64,000 bases of DNA from Yoonia sp034652275 (GCF_034652275.1 NZ_JAXIWG010000001.1:1704917-1768916); one strand, 5' to 3'; shown: positions 34,853 to 44,111, numbered from the stretch's first letter. Notes: generated by a model not told the origin, from the letters alone. Program-made: numbers and translations.

Positions 34853-37108
34853 ATGACACAGATCCCTTCCAAATCCGAAATCCTCGCGTGGATATCCGAC
34901 AACCCCACCCAGACCGCCAAGCGTGACATCGCCAAGGCCTTCGGGATCAAGGGGGCGGCGCGGATCGACCTCAAGCGCGTTCTCAAGGAACTGGAAGAGG
35001 CGGGCAAGCTGACAAAGCGCCGGTCGTCCTATCGCGATGTAGAAGATCTGCCGCCCGTCGCCGTGCTGGAAATCATGGCGCCCGATGCGGATGGCGATCT
35101 GTTCGCGCGACCGCTGGAATGGACGGGCCAAGGACCGGAACCGCGTGTGCTGATGCTGTTGCGTTCGAGCGATCCGGCTTTGGGCGCGGGCGACCGCATT
35201 CTGGGCCGCCTGACGGTCGACAAGACCGAAGAGCACAGCCACACCGCGCGCATGATCCGCCGGATCGGCACCAATCCGATGCGGATATTGGGCGTGTTCC
35301 GTGCCGGATCAGAGGGTGGCCGCGTGCTGCCCATCGACAAGGGTGCGGACAAGCAATGGGTCGTCGCTGCCGGTGCCACGGGTGGTGCCAAGGATGGCGA
35401 ACTGGTCGAGGCCGAACAGGCGGGCCCCAAAGGTCGCCTTGGCTTGCCCAAGGCCCGCATCGTCGCGCGACTGGGTGATCCAACGGCGCCGCGCGCGGTA
35501 TCGCTGATCGCGATCCACCAGCATGGCATTCCCGACCATTTCCCCGATGATGCCGTGGCCGAGGCCGACGCGGCCGAACCCGTCGGCGTCAAAGGTCGCA
35601 AGGACCTGCGCGACCTGCCCTTGATCACCATCGACCCATGGGATGCGCGCGACCATGACGACGCCTGCTATGTCGAGGTGGACCCCGACCCCAAGAACGA
35701 CGGTGGTTTCATCATCTGGGTCGCCATCGCGGATGTCGCGGCTTACGTCCGGCCCAATACCGCGCTGGACCATGAGGCGCGCAAGCGTGGCAATTCCACC
35801 TATTTCCCCGACCGTGTGGTGCCGATGCTGCCGGACCGGTTGTCGGGCGATCTGTGTTCCCTGCACGAAGGCGTGGACCGCGCCTGTATCGCTGTCGCCA
35901 TGCGGATCGACGCCCATGGGCAGAAGATCGGGCATGAATTCCATCGCGGGCTGATGAAATCAGTGGCCTCGCTCAACTACGAAGAAGTGCAGGACGCGAT
36001 CGACGGGCAGCTGAATGACAAGACGGCACCCTTGATCGACGATATCCTGCGCCCGATCTATGCCGCCTATGCAGCACTTGTCAAAGCCCGCGCGCAGCGC
36101 CAGCCCTTGGAACTGGACCTGCCCGAACGCCAGATCGTGCTGGATGACGATGGCAAGGTCACATCGGTGCAATTCAAGGAACGGCTGGATGCGCACCGGC
36201 TGATCGAGGAGTTTATGGTGCTGGCCAATGTCGCCGCCGCCGAGACGCTGATTGCCAAGAAATCGCCCTTGCTGTTCCGCGTGCATGAGGAACCGAACCC
36301 CGACAAGCTGGACGCCCTGCGCGAAGTGGTGCAGGCGTCGGGGCTGGTGCTGGCCAAAGGGCAGGTGCTGAAAACGGCGCATCTGAACCGGCTGTTGCTG
36401 GCCGCGCGCGAGACAGAACAATCCGAACTCATCAACATGGCGACACTGCGGTCGATGACGCAAGCCTATTACAGCCCCGACAATTTCGGGCATTTCGGGC
36501 TGGCCTTGCGGTCTTACGCGCATTTCACATCGCCCATTCGCCGCTACTCCGACCTGATCGTGCACCGCGCGCTGATCGCCGCGCATGGCTGGGGCAAGGA
36601 CGGGCTGTTGCCTTGGGATGTCGAGAACCTTGGCGATACCGCGCAAAAGATCTCCGACACCGAACGCCGGTCGATGGCCGCCGAACGCGACACGACCGAC
36701 CGCTATCTGGCGGCCTTTCTGTCCGACCGGATCGGGGTCGAAATGGGCGGGCGGATCAGCGGGATCGCGAAATTCGGGGTCTTTGTGAAACTGGACGAAA
36801 CCGGTGCTGATGGGATGATCCCGATCCGCACGCTGGGGCGCGAATATTTCCATTACGATCCCGACAGCCAGACGCTGATGGGGTCCGACACCGGCACGCT
36901 GATCCGGCTGGGCCAGCGTGTCACAGTGAAACTGATCGAGGCGGCCCCCGTGACCGGCGGGCTGATCGTGGAATTGCTGACGCTGGATGAACGGACCATG
37001 CCGCGCGGTCCGGGTGTGGCGCGTGGCAAGCCTGCCCGCCGCAAACAGGCCGGCGCCAAGGCCAAGGCGGTCAAGATCGCCCGCAAGGCCAAGCGCAGCC
37101 GCAAGTAA
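34853..37108 (+). CDS. rnr: Ribonuclease R
   Basis: 751 residues. An N-terminal winged-helix (TAKRDIAKAFGIKGAARI), cold-shock-like domains, and the RNB catalytic domain with the metal-binding aspartates in IDPWDARDHDDACYVEVDPD. RYSDLIVHRALI marks the end of RNB. The S1 domain (GGRISGIAKFGVFVKLDE) and a Lys/Arg-rich tail (KPARRKQAGAKAKAVK) complete the RNase R layout. It is a processive 3'-5' exonuclease that degrades structured RNA and helps in rRNA quality control. Monocistronic, 68 bp after dapE. Confidence 0.96.
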   Translation: MTQIPSKSEILAWISDNPTQTAKRDIAKAFGIKGAARIDLKRVLKELEEAGKLTKRRSSYRDVEDLPPVAVLEIMAPDADGDLFARPLEWTGQGPEPRVLMLLRSSDPALGAGDRILGRLTVDKTEEHSHTARMIRRIGTNPMRILGVFRAGSEGGRVLPIDKGADKQWVVAAGATGGAKDGELVEAEQAGPKGRLGLPKARIVARLGDPTAPRAVSLIAIHQHGIPDHFPDDAVAEADAAEPVGVKGRKDLRDLPLITIDPWDARDHDDACYVEVDPDPKNDGGFIIWVAIADVAAYVRPNTALDHEARKRGNSTYFPDRVVPMLPDRLSGDLCSLHEGVDRACIAVAMRIDAHGQKIGHEFHRGLMKSVASLNYEEVQDAIDGQLNDKTAPLIDDILRPIYAAYAALVKARAQRQPLELDLPERQIVLDDDGKVTSVQFKERLDAHRLIEEFMVLANVAAAETLIAKKSPLLFRVHEEPNPDKLDALREVVQASGLVLAKGQVLKTAHLNRLLLAARETEQSELINMATLRSMTQAYYSPDNFGHFGLALRSYAHFTSPIRRYSDLIVHRALIAAHGWGKDGLLPWDVENLGDTAQKISDTERRSMAAERDTTDRYLAAFLSDRIGVEMGGRISGIAKFGVFVKLDETGADGMIPIRTLGREYFHYDPDSQTLMGSDTGTLIRLGQRVTVKLIEAAPVTGGLIVELLTLDERTMPRGPGVARGKPARRKQAGAKAKAVKIARKAKRSRK

Positions 37109-37118
37109 GAACTTCTAT

Positions 37119-37141
37119 GCCTCCGGCGGGAGTATTTTTGG
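37119..37141 (+). repeat. 3'-flanking CCTCCGGCGGG-type element, copy 3
   Basis: GCCTCCGGCGGGAGTATTTT followed by TGG, 10 bp after rnr and in the same orientation; related to the copies at 20930-20955 and 21497-21520. The short stem plus T-rich run may end the rnr transcript. Confidence 0.5.
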
Positions 37142-37242
37142 AAAAAAGAAGTCAGGGCGGCAGAAAGCTGCCCTGCGACGCGCTGTGACGTGTCGCCTTG
37201 CGCAAAATCCTGTATCCTTGGGGAAAACAAACGAGGGCAGAG

Positions 37243-38430
37243 ATGAATCGCAGGCATTTTTTCGCGCTGGCAGGCAGCGCCGTGATCGCAGGACAGACGG
37301 CGCGGGCCGATGCAGGGACTTTTGCCAACTGGCTGGCGGGCTTTCGCGGGCGCGCAGCGGCGGCGGGGGTGAGCGACGTAACCTTCACAGCGGCATTCGC
37401 GCAGGCGCAGTATTTGCCCGATAGTATCGAGCGGGACCGCAATCAGGCCGAATTCGTACGGCCTTTCGGGGATTACATGGCTTCGGCCGTGTCCGACACG
37501 CGGATCAGCACGGGGCGGGCCAAGCTGGCGGAGCTTGCCCCGCTCTTCACCGCGATCGAGGCGCGTTTCGGAGTGGAACCGCAGGTTGTCGCGGCAATCT
37601 GGGGTATGGAAAGCAATTTCGGCGCGAACCGTGGCACTGTCCCGCTGATCTCGACGCTGGCGACGCTGGCCCATGACGGCAGGCGGGGGGCATTCTTTGA
37701 AGAACAGCTGATTGCCGCCCTGCTGATCCTGCAGCGCGGCGACACGACACCCGACCGCATGACCGGATCATGGGCGGGGGCGATGGGACATACGCAGTTC
37801 ATTCCCACGTCCTATCAGGCTTATGCCGTCGATTTTACCGGCGACGGGCGCCGCGACATCTGGAGCGACGATCCGAGCGATGCGCTGGCCAGTGCCGCGG
37901 CCTATCTGCGCGCCTTTGACTGGACACGCGGGCAGCCTTGGGGTGTCGAGGTGATCTTGCCGCAGGGGTTCGACTATACCCAGACCGGACGGCGCGTCAG
38001 CCAGAGCACGGCGGAGTGGGCGCGGATCGGTGTCATCGGGGCCGACGGGCGCGCCGTGCCGGACCACGGGCTTGCCACGCTGACCACGCCGACGGGGGCG
38101 AATGGCCCGGCGTTCCTGCTGTTTTCCAATTACAGCGTGATCGGCCGCTACAACAATGCCGAGGCCTATATCTTCGGCGTCGGGCATCTGGCGGACAGGT
38201 TGCGCGGGGCTGGCCCTTTCACCCGCCCCTGGCCTGCCGACGACCAGCCTTTGCGCAGCGCAGAGCGGCGCGAGTTGCAGGAACGGCTGACGCAGGCTGG
38301 GTTCGATACCGGCGGTGTGGATGGCCGGATCGGGCCCAATACGCGCGGCGCGATCATGGGGTTCCAGCGCAGCCGGGGTCTTGTGCCGGACGGGCATCCG
38401 TCAGTCGGTTTGCTGCAAATGCTCCGCTGA
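37243..38430 (+). CDS. Lytic murein transglycosylase, MltB family (GH103), with peptidoglycan-binding domain
   Basis: 395 residues from ATG 37243 (GAGGGCAG upstream). The start NRRHFFALAGSAVIAG followed by ARADA looks like a twin-arginine signal peptide, so the enzyme acts in the periplasm. The SLT_2 domain has the catalytic E123 in AAIWGMESNFGANRG, then GSWAGAMGHTQFIPTSYQAY and DIWSDDPSDALASAA. A C-terminal PG_binding_1 repeat (about 330-393; RLTQAGFDTGGVDGRIGPNT) anchors it to the wall. It cleaves the MurNAc-GlcNAc bond to a 1,6-anhydro product. Its 3' end overlaps the convergent gene by 30 bp. Confidence 0.93.
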   Translation: MNRRHFFALAGSAVIAGQTARADAGTFANWLAGFRGRAAAAGVSDVTFTAAFAQAQYLPDSIERDRNQAEFVRPFGDYMASAVSDTRISTGRAKLAELAPLFTAIEARFGVEPQVVAAIWGMESNFGANRGTVPLISTLATLAHDGRRGAFFEEQLIAALLILQRGDTTPDRMTGSWAGAMGHTQFIPTSYQAYAVDFTGDGRRDIWSDDPSDALASAAAYLRAFDWTRGQPWGVEVILPQGFDYTQTGRRVSQSTAEWARIGVIGADGRAVPDHGLATLTTPTGANGPAFLLFSNYSVIGRYNNAEAYIFGVGHLADRLRGAGPFTRPWPADDQPLRSAERRELQERLTQAGFDTGGVDGRIGPNTRGAIMGFQRSRGLVPDGHPSVGLLQMLR

Positions 38431-38898
38431 ACAGGCGCCATCCTGCAGGCAGGTCGTGAGGGCTGCGATCATCTCGGGCGTGGGGTCGTAAAAGACCTGC
38501 CCGCCACAGGGACCGACAAAGACATCAATTGCATCCGTGTCGCCTGCGGCAAAGATCACCGCCTCCTGCCCGCTGCTGGCAGTGCCGCACCACGGCCCTG
38601 CGCAAGTGATTTGCAAGGTGGCAGGGATGGTCATGACCGCGCTTTCGCCTGTTGTGATCAGTTCCGTGCCGGTGAATGTCGCGTCAATCGGCGCGGGCGC
38701 AGGTGTCGGCTCGGTTTCGATGAAGGCGGGCAAGGTGCTGGTGTCGAAATCCAGCGTCCCGTGCAGCAGGATGAAACCTTCGCTTTCCGCAGTCATCGCA
38801 GAGAAGGTCGTGACCGCATCAGTGGGCAGGCAGGAGAGCGCCTGCACCGGTGATCCCACCACCGCCAGTGCGACGGCTGGCGTAAAGAGCGCGCGCAT
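38401..38898 (-). CDS. Secreted protein of unknown function
   Basis: 165 residues with a signal peptide (MRALFTPAVALAVVGSPVQA, cleavage near residue 20). The mature part is acidic, with cysteines in LSCLPTDAV, ITCAGPWCGT, VGPCGG and TTCLQDGACS that could form disulfides in the periplasm. No domain recognised. The stop of the upstream rppH gene and its start share one base (38898), so the two are probably co-transcribed. Its end runs 30 bp into the convergent transglycosylase gene. Confidence 0.6.
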   Translation of the reverse strand: MRALFTPAVALAVVGSPVQALSCLPTDAVTTFSAMTAESEGFILLHGTLDFDTSTLPAFIETEPTPAPAPIDATFTGTELITTGESAVMTIPATLQITCAGPWCGTASSGQEAVIFAAGDTDAIDVFVGPCGGQVFYDPTPEMIAALTTCLQDGACSAEHLQQTD

Positions 38899-39401
38899 CA
38901 GAATTTGCCTGCAAATTCGGCCAGCACGCGTTCATAGACCGTGCGTTTGAACGGCACGATCCCCGCGACGAGATCAGCAGGCGGCACCCATTTCCAGGCG
39001 GAAAATTCGGGGTGGTCGGTTTGCAGGTTGATCTGGCTGTCCTGCCCGTGAAACCGCATCAAGAACCATTTCTGTTCCTGCCCGCGATACCGGCCTTTCC
39101 AGATATGCGGCACCAGTTCGACCGGCAGGTCATAGGGGATCAGCCCTGCCGTTTCAGCCTCGACACTGACAAGGTTGGGGGTGATGCCGGTTTCTTCTTC
39201 CAGCTCGCGCAGGGCGGCGGTGCGGGTGCTTTCGCCCTTGTCCACACCGCCTTGGGGCATTTGCCAGGCGTCAGTGTCGCGATCAAGACGCTGGCCCACG
39301 AAGACATGGCCGCGCGGATTGATCAGCATGACGCCGACGCAGGGCCGATAGGGAAGATTGGCGATTTCGTCGGTGGTCATGAAAGGGCCTTGGTGTTTCA
39401 T
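38898..39401 (-). CDS. rppH: RNA pyrophosphohydrolase (Nudix)
   Basis: 167 residues from ATG 39401, chosen because AGGAG lies 6 bp upstream; an ATG at 39380 gives the more usual 160 residues but lacks a clear ribosome-binding site. The Nudix box is at 51-73 (GGVDKGES then RELEEETG). NLPYRPCVGVMLIN, RDTDAWQMPQGG, QKWFLMRFHG and FSAWKWVPP are the RppH-type signatures. It removes pyrophosphate from 5'-triphosphate mRNA ends and so starts RNA decay. Confidence 0.93.
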   Translation of the reverse strand: MKHQGPFMTTDEIANLPYRPCVGVMLINPRGHVFVGQRLDRDTDAWQMPQGGVDKGESTRTAALRELEEETGITPNLVSVEAETAGLIPYDLPVELVPHIWKGRYRGQEQKWFLMRFHGQDSQINLQTDHPEFSAWKWVPPADLVAGIVPFKRTVYERVLAEFAGKF

Positions 39402-39448
39402 GGGCTGCTCCTGTTTCTTTGACCAGAGATAGCCACAAGGTCCAGCGG

Positions 39449-39943
39449 TTATGCGATAACAAGCCGTGTTTCGTGCCGGATACGGGCGGCGATCCAGCGC
39501 AGATGGGTCCGGTCAAGCCCGATGCAGCCCGCGGTGGGCCGCCCCTTGCCGCGCCATTGGTGGATGAAAATCGCCGACCCCCGCCCCTTGACCGCATAGG
39601 GCCAGTTCCAGTCGGTCAGTATGATGAGGTCATACATCGGATCGGCGCGGCGCAGGCGTTCGTGGCCAAAGGGGTGCGGCGCGCGCACCATCATGTTGTA
39701 GTCGGGGTCGCGGATATCATCGGACCACAGATCACCGGGCTTGATCGGCAGCGCCCAATCCGCAGGCCGCGCCATCCGGTCGGGGCGGTAGAGCATGCCG
39801 ACAAGCCGGTGCGTGCCAATGGGGGTGGCGCCATCGCCTTCCTTCTTGCGTTTGCTCAAACCACCGCGCCCGATGGTGCAGGGGAAACGGCGGTTGAGGA
39901 ACCGCAGGTGTGTGGGGGTCAGGACGAGGTCGGTAGGTTTCAT
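39449..39943 (-). CDS. L,D-transpeptidase (YkuD-type) family protein
   Basis: 164 residues from ATG 39943; the open frame upstream is AT-rich and unrelated. FPCTIGRGGLSKRKKEGDGA and TPIGTH are typical of the YcfS/YkuD-like family. The catalytic pair is H128 in AIFIHQWRG and C140 in PTAGCIGLD. No signal peptide is seen, so the protein may be one of the short members whose export or substrate is unclear. Predicted role: modification of peptidoglycan cross-links. Confidence 0.82.
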   Translation of the reverse strand: MKPTDLVLTPTHLRFLNRRFPCTIGRGGLSKRKKEGDGATPIGTHRLVGMLYRPDRMARPADWALPIKPGDLWSDDIRDPDYNMMVRAPHPFGHERLRRADPMYDLIILTDWNWPYAVKGRGSAIFIHQWRGKGRPTAGCIGLDRTHLRWIAARIRHETRLVIA

Positions 39944-40253
39944 GGGGTGAGGGATAGCGGGCGGCGGCGAGGGTGTCAGTAGAAATGTGCTGTTGAAGTG
40001 AGGCTGCTTTAGCCCTCTTTTACGTATGCTGCATGATGCATCGACGTCCGCTATCGCCGTCGATGCAAAGACCTTCAATAACTGTTTGGGTTTTGAGCGA
40101 ACTATGTGGCAACATAAGTTAAGTCGTTTAGCGGACATACAAGCAGAAGCGTTTCTGTGAAAAAGATTACTAATCGACAAGCCAAACTTGAGGTCAGTTG
40201 AAACCTTGATTTACACATGTCCAAGAGGGAACTTACAGCATGGGGCCTTTTGT

Positions 40254-40466
40254 ATGACAGCTAGTCAAATCATCATTACTTTGGTTTTTGTGATTTTAGC
40301 GATCACCGTGGTCCTGACGATAGCACGTAGGCGTTACAAAAAAGCGCACGCTCCGCGCCAGACGCACACTGCACATTGTCCAGGTCCTGGATATGACCGA
40401 GGTGCAATCGCGAGGAGCGCCACGTCAGGATTCATGACTGACCATAGCAACAGCCATTCGCCGTAA
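40254..40466 (+). CDS. Possible small single-helix membrane protein
   Basis: 70 residues. MTASQIIITLVFVILAITVV and the following LTIARRRYKK would form one membrane helix with a basic cytoplasmic edge. The second half (about 35-70) is Ser/His-rich and has no recognisable pattern. There is no good ribosome-binding site before ATG 40254. It lies in an AT-rich gap and may be spurious. Confidence 0.25.
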   Translation: MTASQIIITLVFVILAITVVLTIARRRYKKAHAPRQTHTAHCPGPGYDRGAIARSATSGFMTDHSNSHSP

Positions 40467-40533
40467 AAATTTCGCACCCTCTCGGTTGAATTTGAAACTC
40501 TAAAAGCCGCCGGTTGTTGGACGGTGTACCTAA

Positions 40534-40575
40534 GCGGACCTTAGAGCGCACTAAACCAAGGGCCGTAAGGTCCGC
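40534..40575. repeat. Inverted repeat beside ribA
   Basis: GCGGACCTTA (40534-40543) and TAAGGTCCGC (40566-40575) are exact reverse complements with a 22-bp spacer, 20 bp from the ribA stop. It could form the terminator hairpin of ribA, though without a T run. GCGGAC repeats again at 40580. Confidence 0.45.
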
Positions 40576-40594
40576 AAAGCGGACATGCCACCCC

Positions 40595-41674
40595 CTACAG
40601 CAAATGCCCCGATTTCGCGGCCTTTGTCGCAAGGTATCCGGTGTTGTGCCGGTTCTCGCCCACTTTCAGCGGGACGCGTTCGACCACAGCGATCCCGCAG
40701 CTTTCCATCCGCGCGACCTTGGCGGGGTTGTTCGTCAGCAGGCGCACGGCGCTGAAACCCATCTTTTTGAGGATCTCCGCGCCGATGCGGAAGTCGCGTT
40801 CGTCGTCCTCGAAGCCCAAACGGTGGTTCGCCTCGACCGTGTCGAAACCCTGATCCTGCAACGAATAGGCGCGCATCTTGTTGGCCAGCCCGATGCCGCG
40901 CCCTTCCTGATTGAGGTAAAGCAGCACCCCTGCCCCTTCCGTTCCCATCTGCGCCAATGCACCACGCAATTGCGGGCCGCAGTCGCATTTCAGCGACCCC
41001 AGCAGATCACCCGTGAAACAGGCCGAATGCAGGCGCGAAAGCACGGGCTGCGACCGGTCAGGCTGGCCGATTTCGACGGCGTAATGCTCCTCGGCACCGT
41101 CGTCGGGACGGAAGATATGCAACCGTCCCGCCTCTGACACTTCCAGCGGCAGGCGGGCGCTGATGACAGGGCGCAGCGGGCTGAGCGTCAGGTCAAGTGC
41201 GGCAGCCCCGGGGATCAGGGTCAGGTCATGCGTTTTGGCAAAAGCAGCCGCATCATCGACCGCCAGCACCAAGGCGGCAGGCAACAGCCGCGCGGCCTTG
41301 GTCAGGGCGATGGCGGCGCGGTGCAGGTCAGCGTCGCCATCACGTATGCTGCGCAGCGGGCCTTTCATCGGCGCGCGCAGATCATCGGCAGGATCGGCCA
41401 CGGACCGCACCCAAGACAGACCCACATCCGGCGGCAGAGCGATCCGCGCCAGATCGCCGTCATAGGCGCGCGCTTTCAGCGTCTGGGCCCGCCAGCTTGT
41501 GATTGCCAACACAGGCGCGCCACCCAAGGTGCGCAGATGCGCCAGACGGTCGGCATCGAGCGTTTCCGCAGCCAGCACCACAGCCCCGCCTTCCAGCACG
41601 ACAGGCACACCCATCCGCAGATCGGCCCGCGCGCGGGCCAGCCGTTCGGTGATATCGGGGGAAAAACCTGTCAT
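40595..41674 (-). CDS. ribA: GTP cyclohydrolase II with degenerate N-terminal domain
   Basis: 359 residues; RibA alone is about 200. The C-terminal half (from about 180) is a complete cyclohydrolase II: zinc ligands C219, C230 and C232 with the same spacing (11 and 2) as E. coli RibA, YLNQEGRGIGLANKMRAY, DTVEANHRLGF and VRLLTNNPAKV. The N-terminal 175 residues resemble a DHBP synthase (RibB) domain in layout (VPVVLEGGAVVLAAET, DADLHRAAIALTKAARLLPA) but lack the acidic REGEGD-type metal loop, so they are probably inactive. It begins riboflavin synthesis by opening GTP. Confidence 0.9.
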   Translation of the reverse strand: MTGFSPDITERLARARADLRMGVPVVLEGGAVVLAAETLDADRLAHLRTLGGAPVLAITSWRAQTLKARAYDGDLARIALPPDVGLSWVRSVADPADDLRAPMKGPLRSIRDGDADLHRAAIALTKAARLLPAALVLAVDDAAAFAKTHDLTLIPGAAALDLTLSPLRPVISARLPLEVSEAGRLHIFRPDDGAEEHYAVEIGQPDRSQPVLSRLHSACFTGDLLGSLKCDCGPQLRGALAQMGTEGAGVLLYLNQEGRGIGLANKMRAYSLQDQGFDTVEANHRLGFEDDERDFRIGAEILKKMGFSAVRLLTNNPAKVARMESCGIAVVERVPLKVGENRHNTGYLATKAAKSGHLL

Positions 41675-41827
41675 GCGCCACCTGTCAATTGTTTCACCTG
41701 ATAGCCTTTTTCATCCAGAAGTGAAACAAAACCCCGCGATATCACACGTCCGTGTGAGGCTTGCGCCGGAAAACTTGTGCAAACCGTATCTTGTTCACAG
41801 ATCAGTGACGTAACGAAGGAGGATGTC

Positions 41828-42514
41828 ATGGCACAACTCAAAAAGATCTTGCTGGTGGACGATGATGACGATCTGCGCGAAGCGCTGGGCGAACAATTGT
41901 TGATGACCGAGGACTTCGATGTTTTCGAGGCAGACGATGGTGCAAGCGCCATCACAAAAGCCAAGGAAAGCCTTTACGACCTGATGATCCTTGATGTCGG
42001 TCTGCCTGATACCGATGGCCGCGAACTCTGCCGCCGTCTGCGCAAGCAGGGGATCAAATGCCCGATCATCATGCTGACCGCGCAGGACAGCGACGCCGAT
42101 ACGATCCTTGGCCTGGATGCGGGCGCGAATGACTACGTCAGCAAGCCGTTCAAGTTTCCGGTGCTTCTGGCGCGGATCCGCAGCCAGCTGCGCACGCATG
42201 AACAATCCGAGGATGCGATTTTCCAGCTCGGGCCGTACACATTCAAGCCCGCGCAGAAGATGCTGATTACCGAGGATGACAAAAAGGTCCGCCTGACCGA
42301 GAAAGAGACGAATATTCTCAAGTATCTCTACCGCGCCACCGATGGCGTGGTTGCCCGCGACGTGCTGCTGCACGAGGTCTGGGGCTATAACGCGGGTGTC
42401 ACCACGCACACGCTGGAAACCCATATCTACCGCCTGCGCCAGAAGATTGAGCCCGACCCATCCAACGCCCGTTTGCTGGTGACGGAACAAGGTGGCTACA
42501 GATTGGTTTCATAA
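41828..42514 (+). CDS. cenR: OmpR-type response regulator, CenR-like
   Basis: 228 residues. Receiver domain: acidic cluster DDDDD at 11-15, phosphoacceptor D56 in DLMILDVGLPDTDG, the T/S in IIMLTAQDSDAD and the conserved lysine in DYVSKPFKFPVLLARIRS. The C-terminal winged helix has RLTEKETNILKYLYRA and GVTTHTLETHIYRLRQKIEP. The sequence closely follows the CenR group of alphaproteobacteria, an often essential cell-envelope regulator; no histidine kinase gene is adjacent, which fits. The gene symbol rests on that resemblance. Start ATG 41828 with GAAGGAGG before it. Confidence 0.8.
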   Translation: MAQLKKILLVDDDDDLREALGEQLLMTEDFDVFEADDGASAITKAKESLYDLMILDVGLPDTDGRELCRRLRKQGIKCPIIMLTAQDSDADTILGLDAGANDYVSKPFKFPVLLARIRSQLRTHEQSEDAIFQLGPYTFKPAQKMLITEDDKKVRLTEKETNILKYLYRATDGVVARDVLLHEVWGYNAGVTTHTLETHIYRLRQKIEPDPSNARLLVTEQGGYRLVS

Positions 42515-42562
42515 GGACCCCGCAGGTGATCGGGTTATATCACCAACCTCCCTGTTGGACTT

Positions 42563-42590
42563 GCCCGGGCCTTGTGCCCGGGCGTTTTTT
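42563..42590 (+). terminator. Rho-independent terminator after the cenR-like gene
   Basis: GCCCGGGC (42563-42570) and GCCCGGGC (42576-42583), a self-complementary 8-bp stem with a 5-nt loop, followed by GTTTTTT. Confidence 0.92.
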
Positions 42591-42618
42591 CAACGTCACA
42601 AACAGCTAGGACAGTATC

Positions 42619-42993
42619 ATGAAAACAGCTCAGGATTATCTTGACGAAGCGAATGCCGTCGTCACCCGCATCGACAGCAAGGATGCTATCGCGAAACATG
42701 CCGAAGGGGCCGGGGTCTTTATCGACGTGCGTGACAGCAGCGACATCGCCAATTCGGGCACGATCAAAGGCGCAGAACGCGTGGCGCGCGGCTTCATCGA
42801 ATTTGCCGCCGATCCGACGTCAAAGTTTCACAAACCCTTCTTTGACAAGGACAAGACCTATTACCTTGTCTGCGGTCTGGGCGGACAGGCGGCCCTTGCG
42901 GGCAAGACGCTGAAGGACATGGGCTATCCCAATGTCATCAACGTCGGCGGCATCGGCGACTGGAAAGACGCGGGCGGCCCCGTCGAGGATTAA
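42619..42993 (+). CDS. Rhodanese-like domain protein
   Basis: 124 residues, one rhodanese domain: GVFIDVRDSSDIANSG (CH2A-type strand), GTIKGAERVARGFIEF, and the active-site loop with C85 in YYLVCGLGGQAALAGKTL, ending MGYPNVINVGGIGDWKDAG. The loop CGLGGQA replaces the common CxxGxRS form, so sulfur-transfer specificity may differ. Cytoplasmic. It converges with a Cys/Met-metabolism PLP enzyme (4-bp overlap at the ends); both concern sulfur. Confidence 0.85.
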   Translation: MKTAQDYLDEANAVVTRIDSKDAIAKHAEGAGVFIDVRDSSDIANSGTIKGAERVARGFIEFAADPTSKFHKPFFDKDKTYYLVCGLGGQAALAGKTLKDMGYPNVINVGGIGDWKDAGGPVED

Positions 42994-44111
42994 GCCAGCG
43001 CCTGATCCCAGTCAGCGATCAGATCGTCGATATGCTCGATCCCTACGCTGACGCGGATCAGGTTTTCCGGAATACCGGTATGCGGTTCGATCGTGTGCCG
43101 GTGTTCCACCAGACTTTCGACACCCCCCAGTGACGTGGCACGCAGGAACAACTCCAGCTTGCCCGTCACGCGGAGCGCATCCTCGCGCCCGCCTTTGACC
43201 AGCACCGACAACAGGCTTCCGAAACCGCCCTGCATCTGACGCAGGGCGATGTCATGGCCTTGATGGTGCGGCAGCCCCGGATAGAACACATCCGCGACCG
43301 CATCATGCGCCATCAGATGCTGCGCCAGGGCCAGCGCGTTCTGCGACATCCGCTCCACCCGCAAAGGCAGGGTGCGCATGGCGCGGGTCAGCAACCACGC
43401 CTCGAACGGGCCTAGGATCGCGCCCGCCATCTTGCGGTCGGCCTTGATCGCCTGCCAGACGTCTGTATCGGGGGCAGCGGTGGACAGGACGCCCGCCAGC
43501 ACATCGGAATGGCCGTTGATCCCTTTGGTCGCGGAATGCATCACGATATCGGCGCCATGATCCAGCGCGCGCGTCAGGATCGGGGTGGCAGCGGTGCCGT
43601 CGACAAGCAAGATGCCTTTGGTCGCCTGTTTGACCGCCGCGATATCGACTGTCAGCAACCACGGGTTCGACGGGGTCTCGATCATCACCAGATCAGCGGG
43701 ATGTGTCCGGCAGGTTTCGACCAGATCGGCCGCAGGCACTTCGATCAGCGTGATCTCGCGCCGCGCGCAGAATTCGCGCACCCATGCGGTCGTGCCCCAA
43801 TAGATGCCCGCCTGCACAATCGCCGTCGCGCGGTTCGGCAGCGCGCGAAACACGGCAGCTATCGCCGCCATGCCGGACGGAAACAGCAGCGTATCCTGCG
43901 CATTTTCCAGTGCGCGGATCACCGCCTCGGCCTGCCGCATATTGTCGGAATTATCGCGTGAATAGATGTTGTCCGGCCGTACCAGCGCGTAGTTTTCATC
44001 ACGCAGGAAGGTGGTGGACGGCTGCAGCGCAGGAACGACGCCGCCCGATTGCGGGTCAAGCGCGCCTGCGGCATGGGCGGCGATAGTGGCGGGGTGCAAT
44101 GACTTTTTCAT
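42990..44111 (-). CDS. Cys/Met-metabolism PLP-dependent enzyme (cystathionine beta-lyase-like)
   Basis: 373 residues of the trans-sulfuration family. YSRDNSDNMRQAEAVIRALE, FPSGMAAIAAVFRAL, ETPSNPWLLTVDIAAV and K196 in MHSATKGINGHSDVLAG (the lysine that holds PLP) are in place; SLGGVESLVEHRHT is the C-terminal signature. The variant LVDGTAATPIL, where most relatives have VVDNTFATP, suggests a specialised member. Its likely reaction is release of homocysteine or a related thiol from cystathionine. It lies 45 bp downstream of the radical SAM gene on the same strand and may or may not belong to that operon. Confidence 0.85.
   Translation of the reverse strand: MKKSLHPATIAAHAAGALDPQSGGVVPALQPSTTFLRDENYALVRPDNIYSRDNSDNMRQAEAVIRALENAQDTLLFPSGMAAIAAVFRALPNRATAIVQAGIYWGTTAWVREFCARREITLIEVPAADLVETCRTHPADLVMIETPSNPWLLTVDIAAVKQATKGILLVDGTAATPILTRALDHGADIVMHSATKGINGHSDVLAGVLSTAAPDTDVWQAIKADRKMAGAILGPFEAWLLTRAMRTLPLRVERMSQNALALAQHLMAHDAVADVFYPGLPHHQGHDIALRQMQGGFGSLLSVLVKGGREDALRVTGKLELFLRATSLGGVESLVEHRHTIEPHTGIPENLIRVSVGIEHIDDLIADWDQALA

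Larger units (their letters stand above)
39944..40594. other. Gene-poor, AT-richer spacer
   Basis: 651 bp between an L,D-transpeptidase gene and ribA. Composition shifts to AT-rich from about 39965 to 40520. I see only one weak small open frame (40254-40466), an inverted repeat (40534-40575), and no tRNA. It may be a remnant of an insertion. Confidence 0.5.
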
